A model generated the notes under the pieces. That model was given only the letters and a program-made list of their open reading frames with translations. It had not been told where the DNA came from and made no database searches. Shown here piece after piece: positions 45,612 to 54,768 of a stretch of DNA of 64,000 bases (position 1 is its first letter; each line of letters begins with the position of its first letter). This DNA comes from Nostoc sp. TCL240-02 (GTDB lineage Bacteria > Cyanobacteriota > Cyanobacteriia > Cyanobacteriales > Nostocaceae): positions 7,823,248 through 7,887,247 of the forward strand of contig NZ_CP040094.1 of assembly GCF_013343235.1 (NCBI RefSeq), read 5' to 3'. A program made the translations under genes and the position numbers.

Positions 45612-46634
45612 AACGCGATGTGCAACTTTCTTTCCAAAGATAAAAGTCCCACCCTATGCTTAACCGAGAGATTGTGATTGTTATCTCTTACCAGGGTGGA
45701 ACAAATGTTATCTATGGAAGACTTGATCACAGCAGTGTTTTGCTGTGTGGATGATCTATTAAAGGAAGTGACCAATGGTAAACCTATGGGTAGTCGAGGA
45801 TTTCAGCCATCTTTAAGTGATAGTGAAGTGATTACAATGGAAATTGTGGCAGAGTTTCAAGGTATCGATACGGACAAAGGTATTTGGCAATACTTTCGCC
45901 GTCATTGGTTCTCAATGTTTCCCCAGATGAAAAGCCGTTCAACCTTTGTACGACAAGCTGCAAACCTATGGCAGTACAAGCAAGAACTACAACAAGCCTT
46001 AGCAATAGAACTTGGTGCTTTCAGTGATAATACACACATTATTGACGGGATTCCGATACCGTTATGTTGCTTTACTCGTGCTCGTGGTTGTCGTAGCTTT
46101 CCTGGAGTTGCTAACTACGGTTACTGTGCCGCAAAAAAGGAAACATATTACGGATTTCATGGTCACTTACTCATTAGCGCCTCTGGGGTGATTACAAGCT
46201 TTACATTAACCTCTGCTTCGGGAGATGAACGGGAAGCGATCTGTGATATCGTGACCTTGATTCAGGGGTTGGTAATAGGTGACAAATGATACATAAGTAC
46301 CACTCTCCGCCAGGAACTAGCACGCTATGGCATCGATTTACAAACACCCCTACGTTCCAATATGCAGGACGACTGTCCTGCATATTGGGTAAAGCTACTT
46401 CAAACTGTCCGTCGCCTAATTGAAACAGTAATTGGACAACTTAGCGTTAGCGTAGCTCGCCGCAGGCATCGCTTTAATATCGAAAAAGTCTGGGCCAGAG
46501 ATATGTGGCATTTGACAAGTCGTTTAAATCGCAAACTATTGGCTCACACTGTTTGTGTCTGGTTAAATCGTTTATTTGGTTTGGAACCATTACAGTTCGA
46601 TGGTCTTGTGACAGAATAAGTTGCACATCGCGTT
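45612..46634 (+). mobile_element. IS982-family insertion sequence with inactivated transposase
   Basis: 1023 bp with perfect 16-bp terminal inverted repeats: AACGCGATGTGCAACT (45612-45627) and AGTTGCACATCGCGTT (46619-46634). No target-site duplication could be found on the flanks. It contains a transposase frame interrupted by one stop codon. Confidence 0.88.
45705..46619 (+). pseudogene. IS982-family transposase broken by an in-frame TGA
   Basis: 304 codons in one frame from ATG 45705 to TAA 46617-46619, interrupted at codon 195 by TGA (46287-46289). The stop is in GDK*YIS, where the family has Gly (GDKGYIS), so GGA changed to TGA. DSEVITMEIVAEFQGIDTDKGIW and IIDGIPIPLC precede it, and LRQELARYGIDLQTPLRSNM and RDMWHLTSRLNRKLLAHTV follow. 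A 27-bp in-frame piece matching a common Nostoc dispersed repeat (46443-46469) adds about nine residues after IGQL. Downstream sense codons show little decay. Confidence 0.88.
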
Positions 46635-46851
46635 TATTCATCACCAAAAGCCGGAAAATCAATATTTCTCAATCCTACACTCTGGCGCTACCAGTCGGTT
46701 GCTGCTTGGAAGAGAAAGGAAGACTACGCAAAAATTTTTAGCTAATTTTCCGAAATCGATAACAACTGAGCGGTATCCCTAATCAGAGCATCGATTTTAT
46801 ACTGAACTTCTATAACTAACCTTTGGGCAATATAGCCTCATGTTTCCACTC

Positions 46852-46880
46852 AAAAACCCGGCTATCATGGCCGGGTTTTT
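46852..46880. terminator. Strong bidirectional terminator, not attached to a gene
   Basis: AAAAACCCGGC (46852-46862) and GCCGGGTTTTT (46870-46880), perfect 11-bp stem, 7-nt loop, T runs on both strands. The nearest upstream plus-strand gene outside the IS is the STAS gene, 1.27 kb away. The rest of 46635-47136 shows no gene. Confidence 0.9.
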
Positions 46881-47136
46881 GATGTTGAGATTAATCAGAC
46901 TTAGGGATGATTAACAGAAAGATGTAGTCTCAATAAGACTTGCAACAGGCTAACGCAAAGCTACAGAGAACACAGATAAATAAGAATTTGAGAGATTTTT
47001 TGTGTAAGTTCTCAGTTGCCGTTGAGCAATTCAGCAGCACTTCTTGAAAATATCTGCGTATTAAATAAAACTATTATTCAGAAACTTTTAAGCAAATTTA
47101 TGGGTCTGGTTCTCCAAATTCTGCAAAAATTAACCA

Positions 47137-48564
47137 ATGTCATCTTCTGCTCAAGGTATTCCCGGATTACCCGATTTGACGCATCCGATTGAGCTTGTTC
47201 AATTTGGAACCCAGGCGCTCAAAGCTTCACTGTTATTAGTATTTTTGATCGTAGCTCTAGGAATTGCGATCGCACTGATAAGTTTTTCTCTCCGTCGTAG
47301 CCAGCCGGAACAACTTATATTCATCGGTGAATGGGCTGTTGGCTATTCTCAACTGTTGCGTGGATTACAGCATTTAACTCTAGTATTAGTTCTCTTAGTA
47401 CCGGGATTTTTTCTCTGTTCAACTTTAAGCAATCGCTACCACTATTGGGAACAGGCAAAGGTGGCTCAAGTGGCTGAAAGTGTTGCAGGTGAAAAGCTCG
47501 AACAACTTGCCCCGCAAGTGCGCTACACCATCCAGGAGCCATACTCATATAACACTCAAGTCGGTAACAAAATAGTCAAGGTAAATGAGACAAGACAAAT
47601 TAACCGCTTCTTGACTTTGGCTGGTTCGCAAATTCAAGTCAAGCTTGACCAAAGCGTAGATGTTCCAGGTCGTAGCTCAATTTATCGGGCAGATTATACT
47701 GCCGATTATAAAGTAATTAACAAACTCAAGGATATTAATAATTTTTTCTTTGAAGCACCGCCACCCAACGGCTACACACTTCTTTCTAGCTATAAAATCG
47801 AGCGTGACGGGACAAGATTGCAACAAATCAATCCAGAAGATTATGGTTTTCCCTTCCGGCTACAACCAGGAGAAGAAACTACCTTTCGAGTCACCTACCA
47901 GGCTAGAGGCGGGCCTCGCTGGGTTTATAGTGCAGGGGGACAGATACTATCTAACTTCCGTCTTGTAGCAAATGCTAACTTTGCTCCGGCTAATTTTGCC
48001 AGTGGTATTGAACCTGATGAGATAAAATCTGACGGACGCAGTACGCAATTTACTTGGAAATTTGACGAGAATGTTTCAGTAAAAAATCCATTTGGAGTGT
48101 TTACCAACACCGAACCGATTCGTCATACGGGGGTAATTCCGCGTCTTTTATTGTTAGGACCAGCAATATTTTTGTGGTGGATCTTGCTGTTATATTTATC
48201 ACTACCAATGAGTTTCAGAAATGTTGCGATCGCTGGTAGTATTTTCTTTGCTTGTCTATTGATTTTGACCTATCTGGCTCGTGTTATCAATGCTCAGTTG
48301 GCTTGGACTTTAATTTCCATCATCTTACTATTTTTAATATGGGGATTGGGAGCCAGCCGCAGTGCTTCTCTGGCTGCTATTATCTGCACTATTGCTGGAG
48401 CCGTATTACCCATCTTTGGATTATTAGTACCCTTGAGCGGCCTCACCCTCAGCCTAGCGGGTTTGCTTTCAGCCGTTTGGCTAGCAGTTCGTCACTGGTA
48501 TGGCTGGTACAGTTTGCATCTAGAAGACCAAAGGTTGCAGACTCAGAAAACTGCTAAAGATTAG
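47137..48564 (+). CDS. Polytopic membrane protein with large periplasmic domain, unknown
   Basis: 475 residues. Helices are predicted at about 28-50 and 78-98. Then comes a 230-residue hydrophilic domain (strand-rich, QIQVKLDQSVDVPGRSSIYRADYTADY, later RVTYQARGGPRWVY), then about five helices between 335 and 460. The plan resembles CreD-type inner-membrane proteins but lacks motifs that would prove it. The function is unknown. Two tiny membrane ORFs follow on the same strand. Confidence 0.7.
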   Translation: MSSSAQGIPGLPDLTHPIELVQFGTQALKASLLLVFLIVALGIAIALISFSLRRSQPEQLIFIGEWAVGYSQLLRGLQHLTLVLVLLVPGFFLCSTLSNRYHYWEQAKVAQVAESVAGEKLEQLAPQVRYTIQEPYSYNTQVGNKIVKVNETRQINRFLTLAGSQIQVKLDQSVDVPGRSSIYRADYTADYKVINKLKDINNFFFEAPPPNGYTLLSSYKIERDGTRLQQINPEDYGFPFRLQPGEETTFRVTYQARGGPRWVYSAGGQILSNFRLVANANFAPANFASGIEPDEIKSDGRSTQFTWKFDENVSVKNPFGVFTNTEPIRHTGVIPRLLLLGPAIFLWWILLLYLSLPMSFRNVAIAGSIFFACLLILTYLARVINAQLAWTLISIILLFLIWGLGASRSASLAAIICTIAGAVLPIFGLLVPLSGLTLSLAGLLSAVWLAVRHWYGWYSLHLEDQRLQTQKTAKD

Positions 48565-48606
48565 TAGATTTCGCTATGATTAGCGAAGTTTTAGCAAATA
48601 GCATTT

Positions 48607-48714
48607 ATGGATAACGATTTACTAGCTTTCCTTGTAGGTGCTGGGTTACTTGTCCTCTATCTCATCTTCTCAGCATTGACTGAAATGGGAACTAAATTGC
48701 CTTGGAAGAAATAA
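48607..48714 (+). CDS. Small single-helix membrane protein, unknown
   Basis: 35 codons, ATG 48607 to TAA 48712-48714. Residues 6-23 form one hydrophobic helix (LAFLVGAGLLVLYLIFSA), followed by a lysine tail (LPWKK), typical of small thylakoid or plasma-membrane subunits. No ribosome site is strong. I do not recognise it as a known photosystem or cytochrome subunit. It lies 42 bp after the gene at 47137-48564. Confidence 0.45.
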   Translation: MDNDLLAFLVGAGLLVLYLIFSALTEMGTKLPWKK

Positions 48715-48831
48715 GCTGATAGGGTGATAAAGTTGCCAAAAGTTTATATTTTTCAACCTGATTGGGCTGGGAAAAAGGAATAAACATCCTTTAGGCTGAG
48801 TTAATATACTTATTTTTCGAGAGCAAGCCAA

Positions 48832-48942
48832 ATGCGCGATCCACAAAAGAACCAGATTAAAATCGAGCCGGCAACCCTCGTATTAATCGTATCCCTACTA
48901 ATACTTTTGCCTCTACTGTTTGTTGGTTTTTTCTCACAGTGA
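48832..48942 (+). CDS. Small single-helix membrane protein, unknown
   Basis: 36 codons, ATG 48832 to TGA. A charged N terminus (MRDPQKNQIKIEP) precedes one long helix (ATLVLIVSLLILLPLLFVGFF). GAGAG at 48820-48824 could serve as a weak ribosome site. Together with the ORF at 48607 it forms a pair of tiny membrane proteins on one strand. Neither matches a known small photosynthetic subunit by eye. Confidence 0.42.
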   Translation: MRDPQKNQIKIEPATLVLIVSLLILLPLLFVGFFSQ

Positions 48943-49133
48943 GCCAGTGACGAATACCAGATACAGTAGTTTTATTTTGCATAAAGTGCAAAGAATTACG
49001 GGTTTTGAGACAGGAAAGAGGCAACAGGTAGAAACTCTATCTAATGCGTGAGTCCTACATTTAAACCTCACTTACTTGCAACGTGCTGTATATAGCGATG
49101 CCTGCGGTGGGTTACGCCTACGCATTCTCAGAC

Positions 49134-49250
49134 AGGACTTACGCAAAAAATAGCCTAAACCCTAATTTCCAGGTAGGGGCAATACCCTGCGGGAAGCCGC
49201 TTTGCGTCTACATGAATTGCCCCTACAGCGTGTAGTTTTGCGTAAGTCCT
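49134..49250. repeat. MITE-like element with 15-bp terminal inverted repeats
   Basis: 117 bp. Perfect ends AGGACTTACGCAAAA (49134-49148) and TTTTGCGTAAGTCCT (49236-49250). A second inner pair, GTAGGGGCAAT and ATTGCCCCTAC, is also perfect. No coding capacity. A related copy is at 59916-60083. The rest of the gap 48943-49367 holds a short TGCGGTGGGTTACGCCTACG-type repeat and heptamers (TTCGTAA) near 49328. Confidence 0.85.
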
Positions 49251-49401
49251 ATCAGAAATCCTCTTCTAGAAACTTGTAATAATAACTAGTTCTTATGTTT
49301 TAGACACATTGCGGAGTTAGTTAACAATTCGTAATTCGTAATTACGAATGATTAATTACTTTAGGGATAGGGATCGGGAGCATCTCACTTTTTAAAGTGG
49401 C

Positions 49402-50160
49402 TCAAACTGACAATAATCCATTGAGGTAAGCACAGCGATGGGCTAGGACTTGAGGCACATTTTCTCGTTTCCATTGTGCCCCGGAAATTTTTGTTCGACG
49501 GTCAACCTGTTTAACGGCAGATTCAACTGAACCTGAACCAATTGAACAAATTTCTTCAGCTTGATAATATTCGTAGTTGATAATGCGATTGCGATGCTTA
49601 TCAAGATAACGGCAAAAGTTTTGTACTTGTTTGCCTTTACAATCTGTAAATAAGGCAATAGTAGCCTCAACTTGGCCTTTCCATAGTAGATTTTGTGCTT
49701 GTTTCAAGCGTTTTTGTGAACCCCCAACTTTGTGGAGGTTTTCTATTAAATGGAACCAATCAAGTATTTCTCGACGTTGTGCATCAGGTGCTAATTGGTC
49801 AATTATATTCCAAATGCCGTCATGTCCATCACCAATACAAGTGAGTGGGCTAGCCAGTGGTTGGTCATTAACCCAATCAATCACAATCTGATTATTCTGA
49901 AATGAAGTTCCCAAGATTCCGAGATGATGTAAGCTAATTGCTTTATAGCCAAGCCATGCACATATTTGACCTTTAGGAGTTCGGACACGGATGTTTCCAC
50001 CATCGACGCTTAATTCTTCAATTGTCTGTTCTGGTGTTGGCAACTCAAAATTCTGGCGATGCACTAATCTCTGTTGACTGCTGTGAGAAACCTCTATGCC
50101 CGTAAAATACTTGATGTCTGATGCCGCATCTTCATAGCTGACATTCGCACTTACCCTCAA
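49402..50160 (-). CDS. ISKra4-family transposase, catalytic part (orfB)
   Basis: 252 residues from the TTG at 50160, but the frame is open further upstream past 50262 and overlaps the first ORF. The acidic residues fit ELSVDGGNIRVR, CIGDGHDGIWNII and GSGSVESAVKQVDRR. It is in the -1 frame relative to the first ORF. It is most likely made as a fusion by ribosomal frameshifting, giving about 355 residues in all. Confidence 0.85.
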   Translation of the reverse strand: MRVSANVSYEDAASDIKYFTGIEVSHSSQQRLVHRQNFELPTPEQTIEELSVDGGNIRVRTPKGQICAWLGYKAISLHHLGILGTSFQNNQIVIDWVNDQPLASPLTCIGDGHDGIWNIIDQLAPDAQRREILDWFHLIENLHKVGGSQKRLKQAQNLLWKGQVEATIALFTDCKGKQVQNFCRYLDKHRNRIINYEYYQAEEICSIGSGSVESAVKQVDRRTKISGAQWKRENVPQVLAHRCAYLNGLLSV

Positions 50161-50237
50161 ACAACAAGTTTCTAGATATGGACTCAGTTGAGTACTTGGT
50201 GCGACTTCTAATTCAATGGCTTGTTTGCTCGTTATTG

Positions 50238-50468
50238 CTAACTCTCCAAGAATGCTTTTGAGCCGTCGTTGGTATCCTGCGGTTGTCCCTGTAATCGTTT
50301 CGATAAAAAAACCCCTACTTCTGGCATAACATGCTTCTGCATTTGACTCCGCACTGCTTCTTCAATTGCTGCAAGATTTGTGAGCTTTTCTTTTGACGTA
50401 TCTTCATACAATATTTTAGCAATCGCCTGAATATGTTTTTGAAGAGCTTGCTTTTGTTCTGGGGTCAT
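50238..50468 (-). CDS. ISKra4-family transposase, N-terminal part (orfA)
   Basis: 76 residues from ATG 50466-50468 (MTPEQKQALQKHIQAIAKIL, later MPEVGVFLSKR). It matches the N-terminal region of ISKra4 transposases. The stop at 50238-50240 lies beyond a TCAAAAG run (50255-50261 on the complement), where a -1 slip would join orfB in frame. Two-frame transposases are known in the ISMich2 subgroup of this family. Confidence 0.82.
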   Translation of the reverse strand: MTPEQKQALQKHIQAIAKILYEDTSKEKLTNLAAIEEAVRSQMQKHVMPEVGVFLSKRLQGQPQDTNDGSKAFLES

Positions 50469-50634
50469 CGGTAAGTAAATACACTCGTCTTACCTATCCT
50501 GACTGATTTTCGTCTTCTTTGCAAAAAACTGGGATGCTCCCTAGGGATCTGACTTTTCATGCCATCTGGAAAAGACCATAAAGACATTTTCAAAATGGGG
50601 ATTTAAACCCTTAAATTACGATAAAATTTCATTT

Positions 50635-51039
50635 ATGGAACCTTCTGGAACTCTTGCTGGTTTAGATATTCTGGTAGTTGAAGATGATAATGATACTCGC
50701 TTTTTCATCACTACTGTGTTGGAAATGGATGGAGCAAAAGTTATATCAGTAATATCAGCGGATGCGGCACGCCAAGTATTATCCGAATTGGAGCCTGATG
50801 TTTTAATTTCTGATATTGGGTTGCCTGGAGAAGATGGCTACACTTTCATCCGCAAATTTCGTGCGCTCAAATCAAAAAATTGTGGACGAGTCCCAGCTAT
50901 TGCTTTAACAGCTTATGCTGATACTGAGGCTCGTATCCGTGCCTTGGAAGTTGGCTTTGATACTCATGTATCTAAACCCGTCGATCCAGACGAACTAGTT
51001 GAGATAGTCGCTAGCTTGGTTGCTTCTTGTAATTGGTAA
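50635..51039 (+). CDS. Stand-alone response regulator receiver domain
   Basis: 134 residues: only a CheY-like receiver. The acidic pocket is Glu16-Asp17-Asp18, phospho-acceptor Asp60 (SDIGLPG), Thr92 (LTAYAD) and Lys114 (SKPVDP). No output domain follows. The partner kinase is not in the window. The gene begins just to the right of the ISKra4 element, whose end lies 93 bp upstream, so the insertion may have replaced or altered its upstream control region. Confidence 0.92.
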   Translation: MEPSGTLAGLDILVVEDDNDTRFFITTVLEMDGAKVISVISADAARQVLSELEPDVLISDIGLPGEDGYTFIRKFRALKSKNCGRVPAIALTAYADTEARIRALEVGFDTHVSKPVDPDELVEIVASLVASCNW

Positions 51040-51100
51040 TGATTGTATTGCCCGATCAAGTGCGTTAAGCTACTGTTAACGCACTATTTTCACATTAAAA

Positions 51101-52249
51101 CTACTTAGGTAAAACCTGCCGCAGTGCTGCTAAAAGTTGGTCAACACTTTCCTTTCGACTATTAAAGCCCATCAGCCCTACGCGCCAGACAAGACCCGCT
51201 AGTTCGCCAAGACCACCGCCAATTTCAATATTATATTCATTGAGTAACTGCCGTGCGATCGCTTTCCCATCTACTCCTGTTGGAATGCGGACAGTGGTAA
51301 GCGTTGGTAATCTATACTCCTGCTCAACGTGCATACTCAGTCCTAAATTCTCTAACCCTTCCCAGAGATACTCTACGTTTTTCTGATGACGCTGCCAGGA
51401 ATTTGCTAACCCCTCTTCTGAGAGCAAACGTAATGCTTCCCGCAACGCATAATATAAATTAATGGGTGCTGTGTGGTGATAGGTGCGTTCAGCACCCCAA
51501 TACTTACCCAGTAACAACATATCCAAATACCAGTTTGCAACCTTAGTTTGGCGCTGTTGCAATTTCTCAACTGCACGCGCACTCATCGTAAAAGGCGAAG
51601 CACCAGGCGGACAACCCAACCCTTTTTGGCTACAACTATAAGCTAAATCAACTCCCCAGGCATCCAAAAACAACGGAACGCCACCCAAACTTGTCACAGT
51701 ATCCAGCAGCAGCAAAGTGCCAAATTCATTGCATAAATCAGCAACTCCTTCCAATGGTTGCCTTGCACCGGTGGATGTTTCGGCATGAACTAGAGCCAAA
51801 ATAGCCGGACGATGAGTTTCTAGGGCAGTTTTGAGTTCATCAAGGTTGAAGACTTGTCCCCAAGGTTTGGTAATGGTTCGGACATCAGCACCATAACGTC
51901 CAGCCATATCTACGAGGCGATTACCAAAGTAACCAGCCACACCAATCAAAACTATATCACCAGGTTCAACAGCATTAGCGATGGTTGCTTCCATTGCGGC
52001 TGTTCCCGTACCACTGACTGCAATGGTGAGTGAGTTTTCTGTCTGCCATACGTAGCGTAGCAACGACTGAATTTCATCCATGAGGGCGAGAAAAGCAGGG
52101 TCAAGATGCCCAACTGGTGAGGTATTCATCGCTTGCAGAACTGTGGGATGGGTATTGGAGGGCCCAGGCCCCAATAGTAGGCGGGATGGGATTTCTAGCG
52201 GTGTAAGTTGCAACCGACCAGAGTCGTTGATTGAAATTGTTTGCGTCAT
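51101..52249 (-). CDS. Alanine/serine-glyoxylate aminotransferase-family PLP enzyme
   Basis: 382 residues, class V aminotransferase fold. The PLP lysine is Lys209 in [11 protein letters not shown]; the [12 protein letters not shown] and [11 protein letters not shown] motifs are intact. Members convert glyoxylate to glycine using Ala or Ser in photorespiration. Older cyanobacterial annotation as a soluble hydrogenase small subunit refers to the same family. Which amino donor is used cannot be read. Confidence 0.88.
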   Translation of the reverse strand: MTQTISINDSGRLQLTPLEIPSRLLLGPGPSNTHPTVLQAMNTSPVGHLDPAFLALMDEIQSLLRYVWQTENSLTIAVSGTGTAAMEATIANAVEPGDIVLIGVAGYFGNRLVDMAGRYGADVRTITKPWGQVFNLDELKTALETHRPAILALVHAETSTGARQPLEGVADLCNEFGTLLLLDTVTSLGGVPLFLDAWGVDLAYSCSQKGLGCPPGASPFTMSARAVEKLQQRQTKVANWYLDMLLLGKYWGAERTYHHTAPINLYYALREALRLLSEEGLANSWQRHQKNVEYLWEGLENLGLSMHVEQEYRLPTLTTVRIPTGVDGKAIARQLLNEYNIEIGGGLGELAGLVWRVGLMGFNSRKESVDQLLAALRQVLPK

Positions 52250-52288
52250 AATCTGTGTTTGCTTAATTACTTACTTACCGGATCATAG

Positions 52289-52326
52289 AGCGATGGCTTC
52301 GCCAACGCCAGAGGCGAACGCATCAC
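52289..52326. repeat. GC-rich palindromic dispersed repeat
   Basis: GCGATGGCTTCGCCAACGCC, followed by AGAGGCGAACGCATC, is a typical interspersed palindrome of Nostoc genomes. It lies just upstream of the aminotransferase start. Confidence 0.65.
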
Positions 52327-52442
52327 CGATGTTTTAGTGAATCTGTCATTTGCCAGAAGATGCGAGCGATCGCTGCAAAGCATTACAGTAATTCAAGTAA
52401 ATATGTGAGAGTATACTTATTCACTTAGCCGGAGACGTAATT

Positions 52443-52832
52443 ATGGTTTTTGCTGGCAAACGACCAAATAATTTAGGTGTTAGCAACGGTAAATTAGCAT
52501 CCTGCCCTAACTCTCCTAACTGTGTTTCTAGTCAGAGTACAGATGCAACCCACAAAATTGCACCACTGACTTTTACATCTAGTCCAGAAGAAGCAATTAA
52601 TAATCTTAAACAAATTATTCGGTCTTTACCAAGAACTAAAATCATTACCGAAAATAAAGATTATTTATATGCAGAATTTAAAAGTGCTTTACTAGGATTT
52701 GTGGATGATGTAGAATTCTATCTAGATCGAAATGATAAGGTGATCCAAGTGCGTTCAGCTTCGCGCTTAGGTCAAAGCGATCTAGGTGTGAATCGTCAAC
52801 GAATAGAGACGATTAGAGCCAAGTTAAGATAA
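52443..52832 (+). CDS. DUF1499 protein
   Basis: 129 residues. SCPNSPNCVSSQS near residue 20 and VDDVEFYLDRNDKVIQVRSASRLGQSDLGVNRQRIE are the DUF1499 hallmarks. No function is established for the family. No signal peptide. A good purine-rich GGAGACG lies 5-11 bp before the ATG. Confidence 0.88.
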   Translation: MVFAGKRPNNLGVSNGKLASCPNSPNCVSSQSTDATHKIAPLTFTSSPEEAINNLKQIIRSLPRTKIITENKDYLYAEFKSALLGFVDDVEFYLDRNDKVIQVRSASRLGQSDLGVNRQRIETIRAKLR

Positions 52833-53031
52833 TCCGTAATTCGTTGAGTATTTGGCATACGCAATCTGAATAATAATTAACTTAAATACCACCAATTTTA
52901 CAATTACGCTAGCGCAGCTGTGGGGAGTTTGCGTACTCTTACAGAAAAGCTAGCTAGCAAGAGTATTATATAGAGAGCGTGATTACGAATTAATTAAATC
53001 TGGCTGGATAATATCTGCGATCGCAATATTT

Positions 53032-53700
53032 GTGAAAATTAACTTATTTAAAAACTTTGACCCCCGTCCCAGACTGATAATTGCTGTCGGACTCGCTGGA
53101 TTAGTTTCAATAATTCTTCCGTTTTGGCTGCACTTACCAACTCGCATTCTCTGCGCCTGGAACTCCGGTATTGACTTTTTCTTAGCCGTAACCTGGTGGA
53201 AGATGATCAAAGCTACCCCAGAAAAAATTCGCCGTTATGTTGAGAATGAATATGAAGGACATTTAGCTATATTTATGCTGGTGATAGCTGCGGCTTGTGC
53301 TAGTGTTTTAGCGATCGGGTTTTTGCTAACTGATAAAAAAGGGTTGTCAACAACTCTGCTTACCTTACATGTCATACTTGCAATTATGACCATTGTCGGT
53401 TCCTGGTTACTAGTGCATACGATGTTTGCAGTCCAATATGCACACAGTTATTACAAATATATTAATCGTAACAGTAAACAAGAAATCACCAAAGGTTTAG
53501 ATTTTCCTAATAACGACTATCCAGATTATTGGGAGTTTTTATATTATTCATTTGTAGTTGGCATGACGAGTCAAGTTTCAGATGTGCAGACGACATCACG
53601 CGACATGAGGCGTTTGACTCTTTTGCATGGCATATTATCCTTCTTTTTCAATACCACAATTGTAGCGATGAGCATCAATATCATTGCATCGCTGATTTAA
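53032..53700 (+). CDS. DUF1345 membrane protein
   Basis: 222 residues from GTG 53032. Helices are at about 15-35, 37-55, 78-98, 108-130 and 195-220. WWKMIKATPEKIRRYVENEYEG is the conserved loop, and DFPNNDYPDYWEFLYYSFVVGMTSQVSDV is the family signature before the last helices. Function unknown; it is conserved in cyanobacteria and proteobacteria. Confidence 0.87.
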   Translation: MKINLFKNFDPRPRLIIAVGLAGLVSIILPFWLHLPTRILCAWNSGIDFFLAVTWWKMIKATPEKIRRYVENEYEGHLAIFMLVIAAACASVLAIGFLLTDKKGLSTTLLTLHVILAIMTIVGSWLLVHTMFAVQYAHSYYKYINRNSKQEITKGLDFPNNDYPDYWEFLYYSFVVGMTSQVSDVQTTSRDMRRLTLLHGILSFFFNTTIVAMSINIIASLI

Positions 53701-53787
53701 AAATCGCTTGACTCAGCCAAAAGTATGATTATTTACTTCTCTACTTTGAAAAAGAGGAAATTCTATTTATAAAAATATATATAGGAT

Positions 53788-54348
53788 ATGCTAATTCAAC
53801 AAGACGAAATAACTATTCGTCTAATGCAAGATGAAATCTATGATTATGAGTTAATGGCAAAATGGTTAACTGATCCACAAGTTCTGAAATTTTATGAAGG
53901 AAGAGATAATCCTTTTCCTTTAGAAAGAGTTATGAAAACGTACAAACCCACGATTGTGAGAGATGAGCCGATTGTTCCATGTCTATTCTCCTATCAAAAT
54001 ATTCCCATTGGTTATTTGCAGTATTGTGCGCTTAATGACTTATCCCAAAGTGATAGACAGTTGTATTATATCGAACAAACTGATGAAGTGTATGGTATTG
54101 ACTTGTTCATAGGCGAAACCAACTATTGGAACAAGGGAATTGGTACAAAAATCTTGTCAGCAGGGATCGCCTATCTTTTTGAACACAGGCAAGCTCGTAA
54201 AATTGTCATAGACCCGCACGTTGACAATCCTCGCGCTATTCGCTGCTATGAAAAATGTGGTTTTGTAAAATTAAAGCTATTGCCCGTCCATGAACTGCAT
54301 GAAGGGAAATATTCAGATTGTTGGCTTATGGCAATAGATCGAAAATAA
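53788..54348 (+). CDS. GNAT acetyltransferase, AAC(6')-like
   Basis: 186 residues. The acetyl-CoA loop is NKGIGTKIL with VVDPHVDNPRAIRCYEKCGF-type motif B (here IDPHVDNPRAIRCYEKCGF). The start and WLTDPQVLKFYEGRDNPF are similar to aminoglycoside 6'-N-acetyltransferase-like proteins. Whether it modifies aminoglycosides or another amine is not readable. TAGGA lies just before the ATG. Confidence 0.83.
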   Translation: MLIQQDEITIRLMQDEIYDYELMAKWLTDPQVLKFYEGRDNPFPLERVMKTYKPTIVRDEPIVPCLFSYQNIPIGYLQYCALNDLSQSDRQLYYIEQTDEVYGIDLFIGETNYWNKGIGTKILSAGIAYLFEHRQARKIVIDPHVDNPRAIRCYEKCGFVKLKLLPVHELHEGKYSDCWLMAIDRK

Positions 54349-54438
54349 TCCATTGCACCCTAATTAAAAACTCGCATATTGGGAGTCTCACAGAAGCCAG
54401 ATACCATAAGTAATTTGGTGTAACAACATGTCTCTAAA

Positions 54439-54606
54439 TCAACTTGCATGTTCCCAATCACTAAGTAATTCATGCTGTTGTGCTGTTTTCTTGCATTGAC
54501 GGAATGGTACTTTAGGGCTACCAATATTCATGCCAGGAAAAGACTGTTTTTTCGTTTTGGTGGGTCTATTTTCTAGTGTCGTGGAACTGATTTGTTGGGT
54601 TTTCAT
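54439..54606 (-). CDS. Small basic protein of unknown function
   Basis: 55 codons on the minus strand, ATG 54604-54606 to TGA 54439-54441. The product is polar and basic (MKTQQISSTTLENRPTKTKK, then KVPFRQCKKTAQQHELLSDW). There is no hydrophobic segment. No family is recognised. The frame stays open in a 420-bp region with nothing else, but the length alone is weak evidence. It lies downstream of the GNAT gene and opposite to it. Confidence 0.35.
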   Translation of the reverse strand: MKTQQISSTTLENRPTKTKKQSFPGMNIGSPKVPFRQCKKTAQQHELLSDWEHAS

Positions 54607-54768
54607 TGATAAATATATTTCCGATTAAAAGCTGAACACAAATGTATAACACCAATTTTGAAATGGCAAATTCCACAAGAGATAATTTATTTTATACAGA
54701 TATTCTGGGACGGTGCGATCGCTAATCACTTTAAATTCCATTCAATTTCTTAAAAATTTTGATCGCAC

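Larger units (their letters stand above)
49376..50541 (-). mobile_element. ISKra4-family insertion sequence with 8-bp target duplication
   Basis: 1166 bp. Ends are GGGAGCATC..TTTTT (from 49376) and its complement, GGGATGCTCCC (to 50541). It is flanked by a perfect 8-bp direct repeat TAGGGATC at 49368-49375 and 50542-50549. Two overlapping frames encode the transposase. Intact ends and duplication suggest a recent, possibly active insertion. Confidence 0.92.

Noticed and set aside
46505..46741. 78-residue frame over the right end of the IS982 element
   Set aside because: It overlaps the transposase C terminus in another frame and crosses the terminal inverted repeat.
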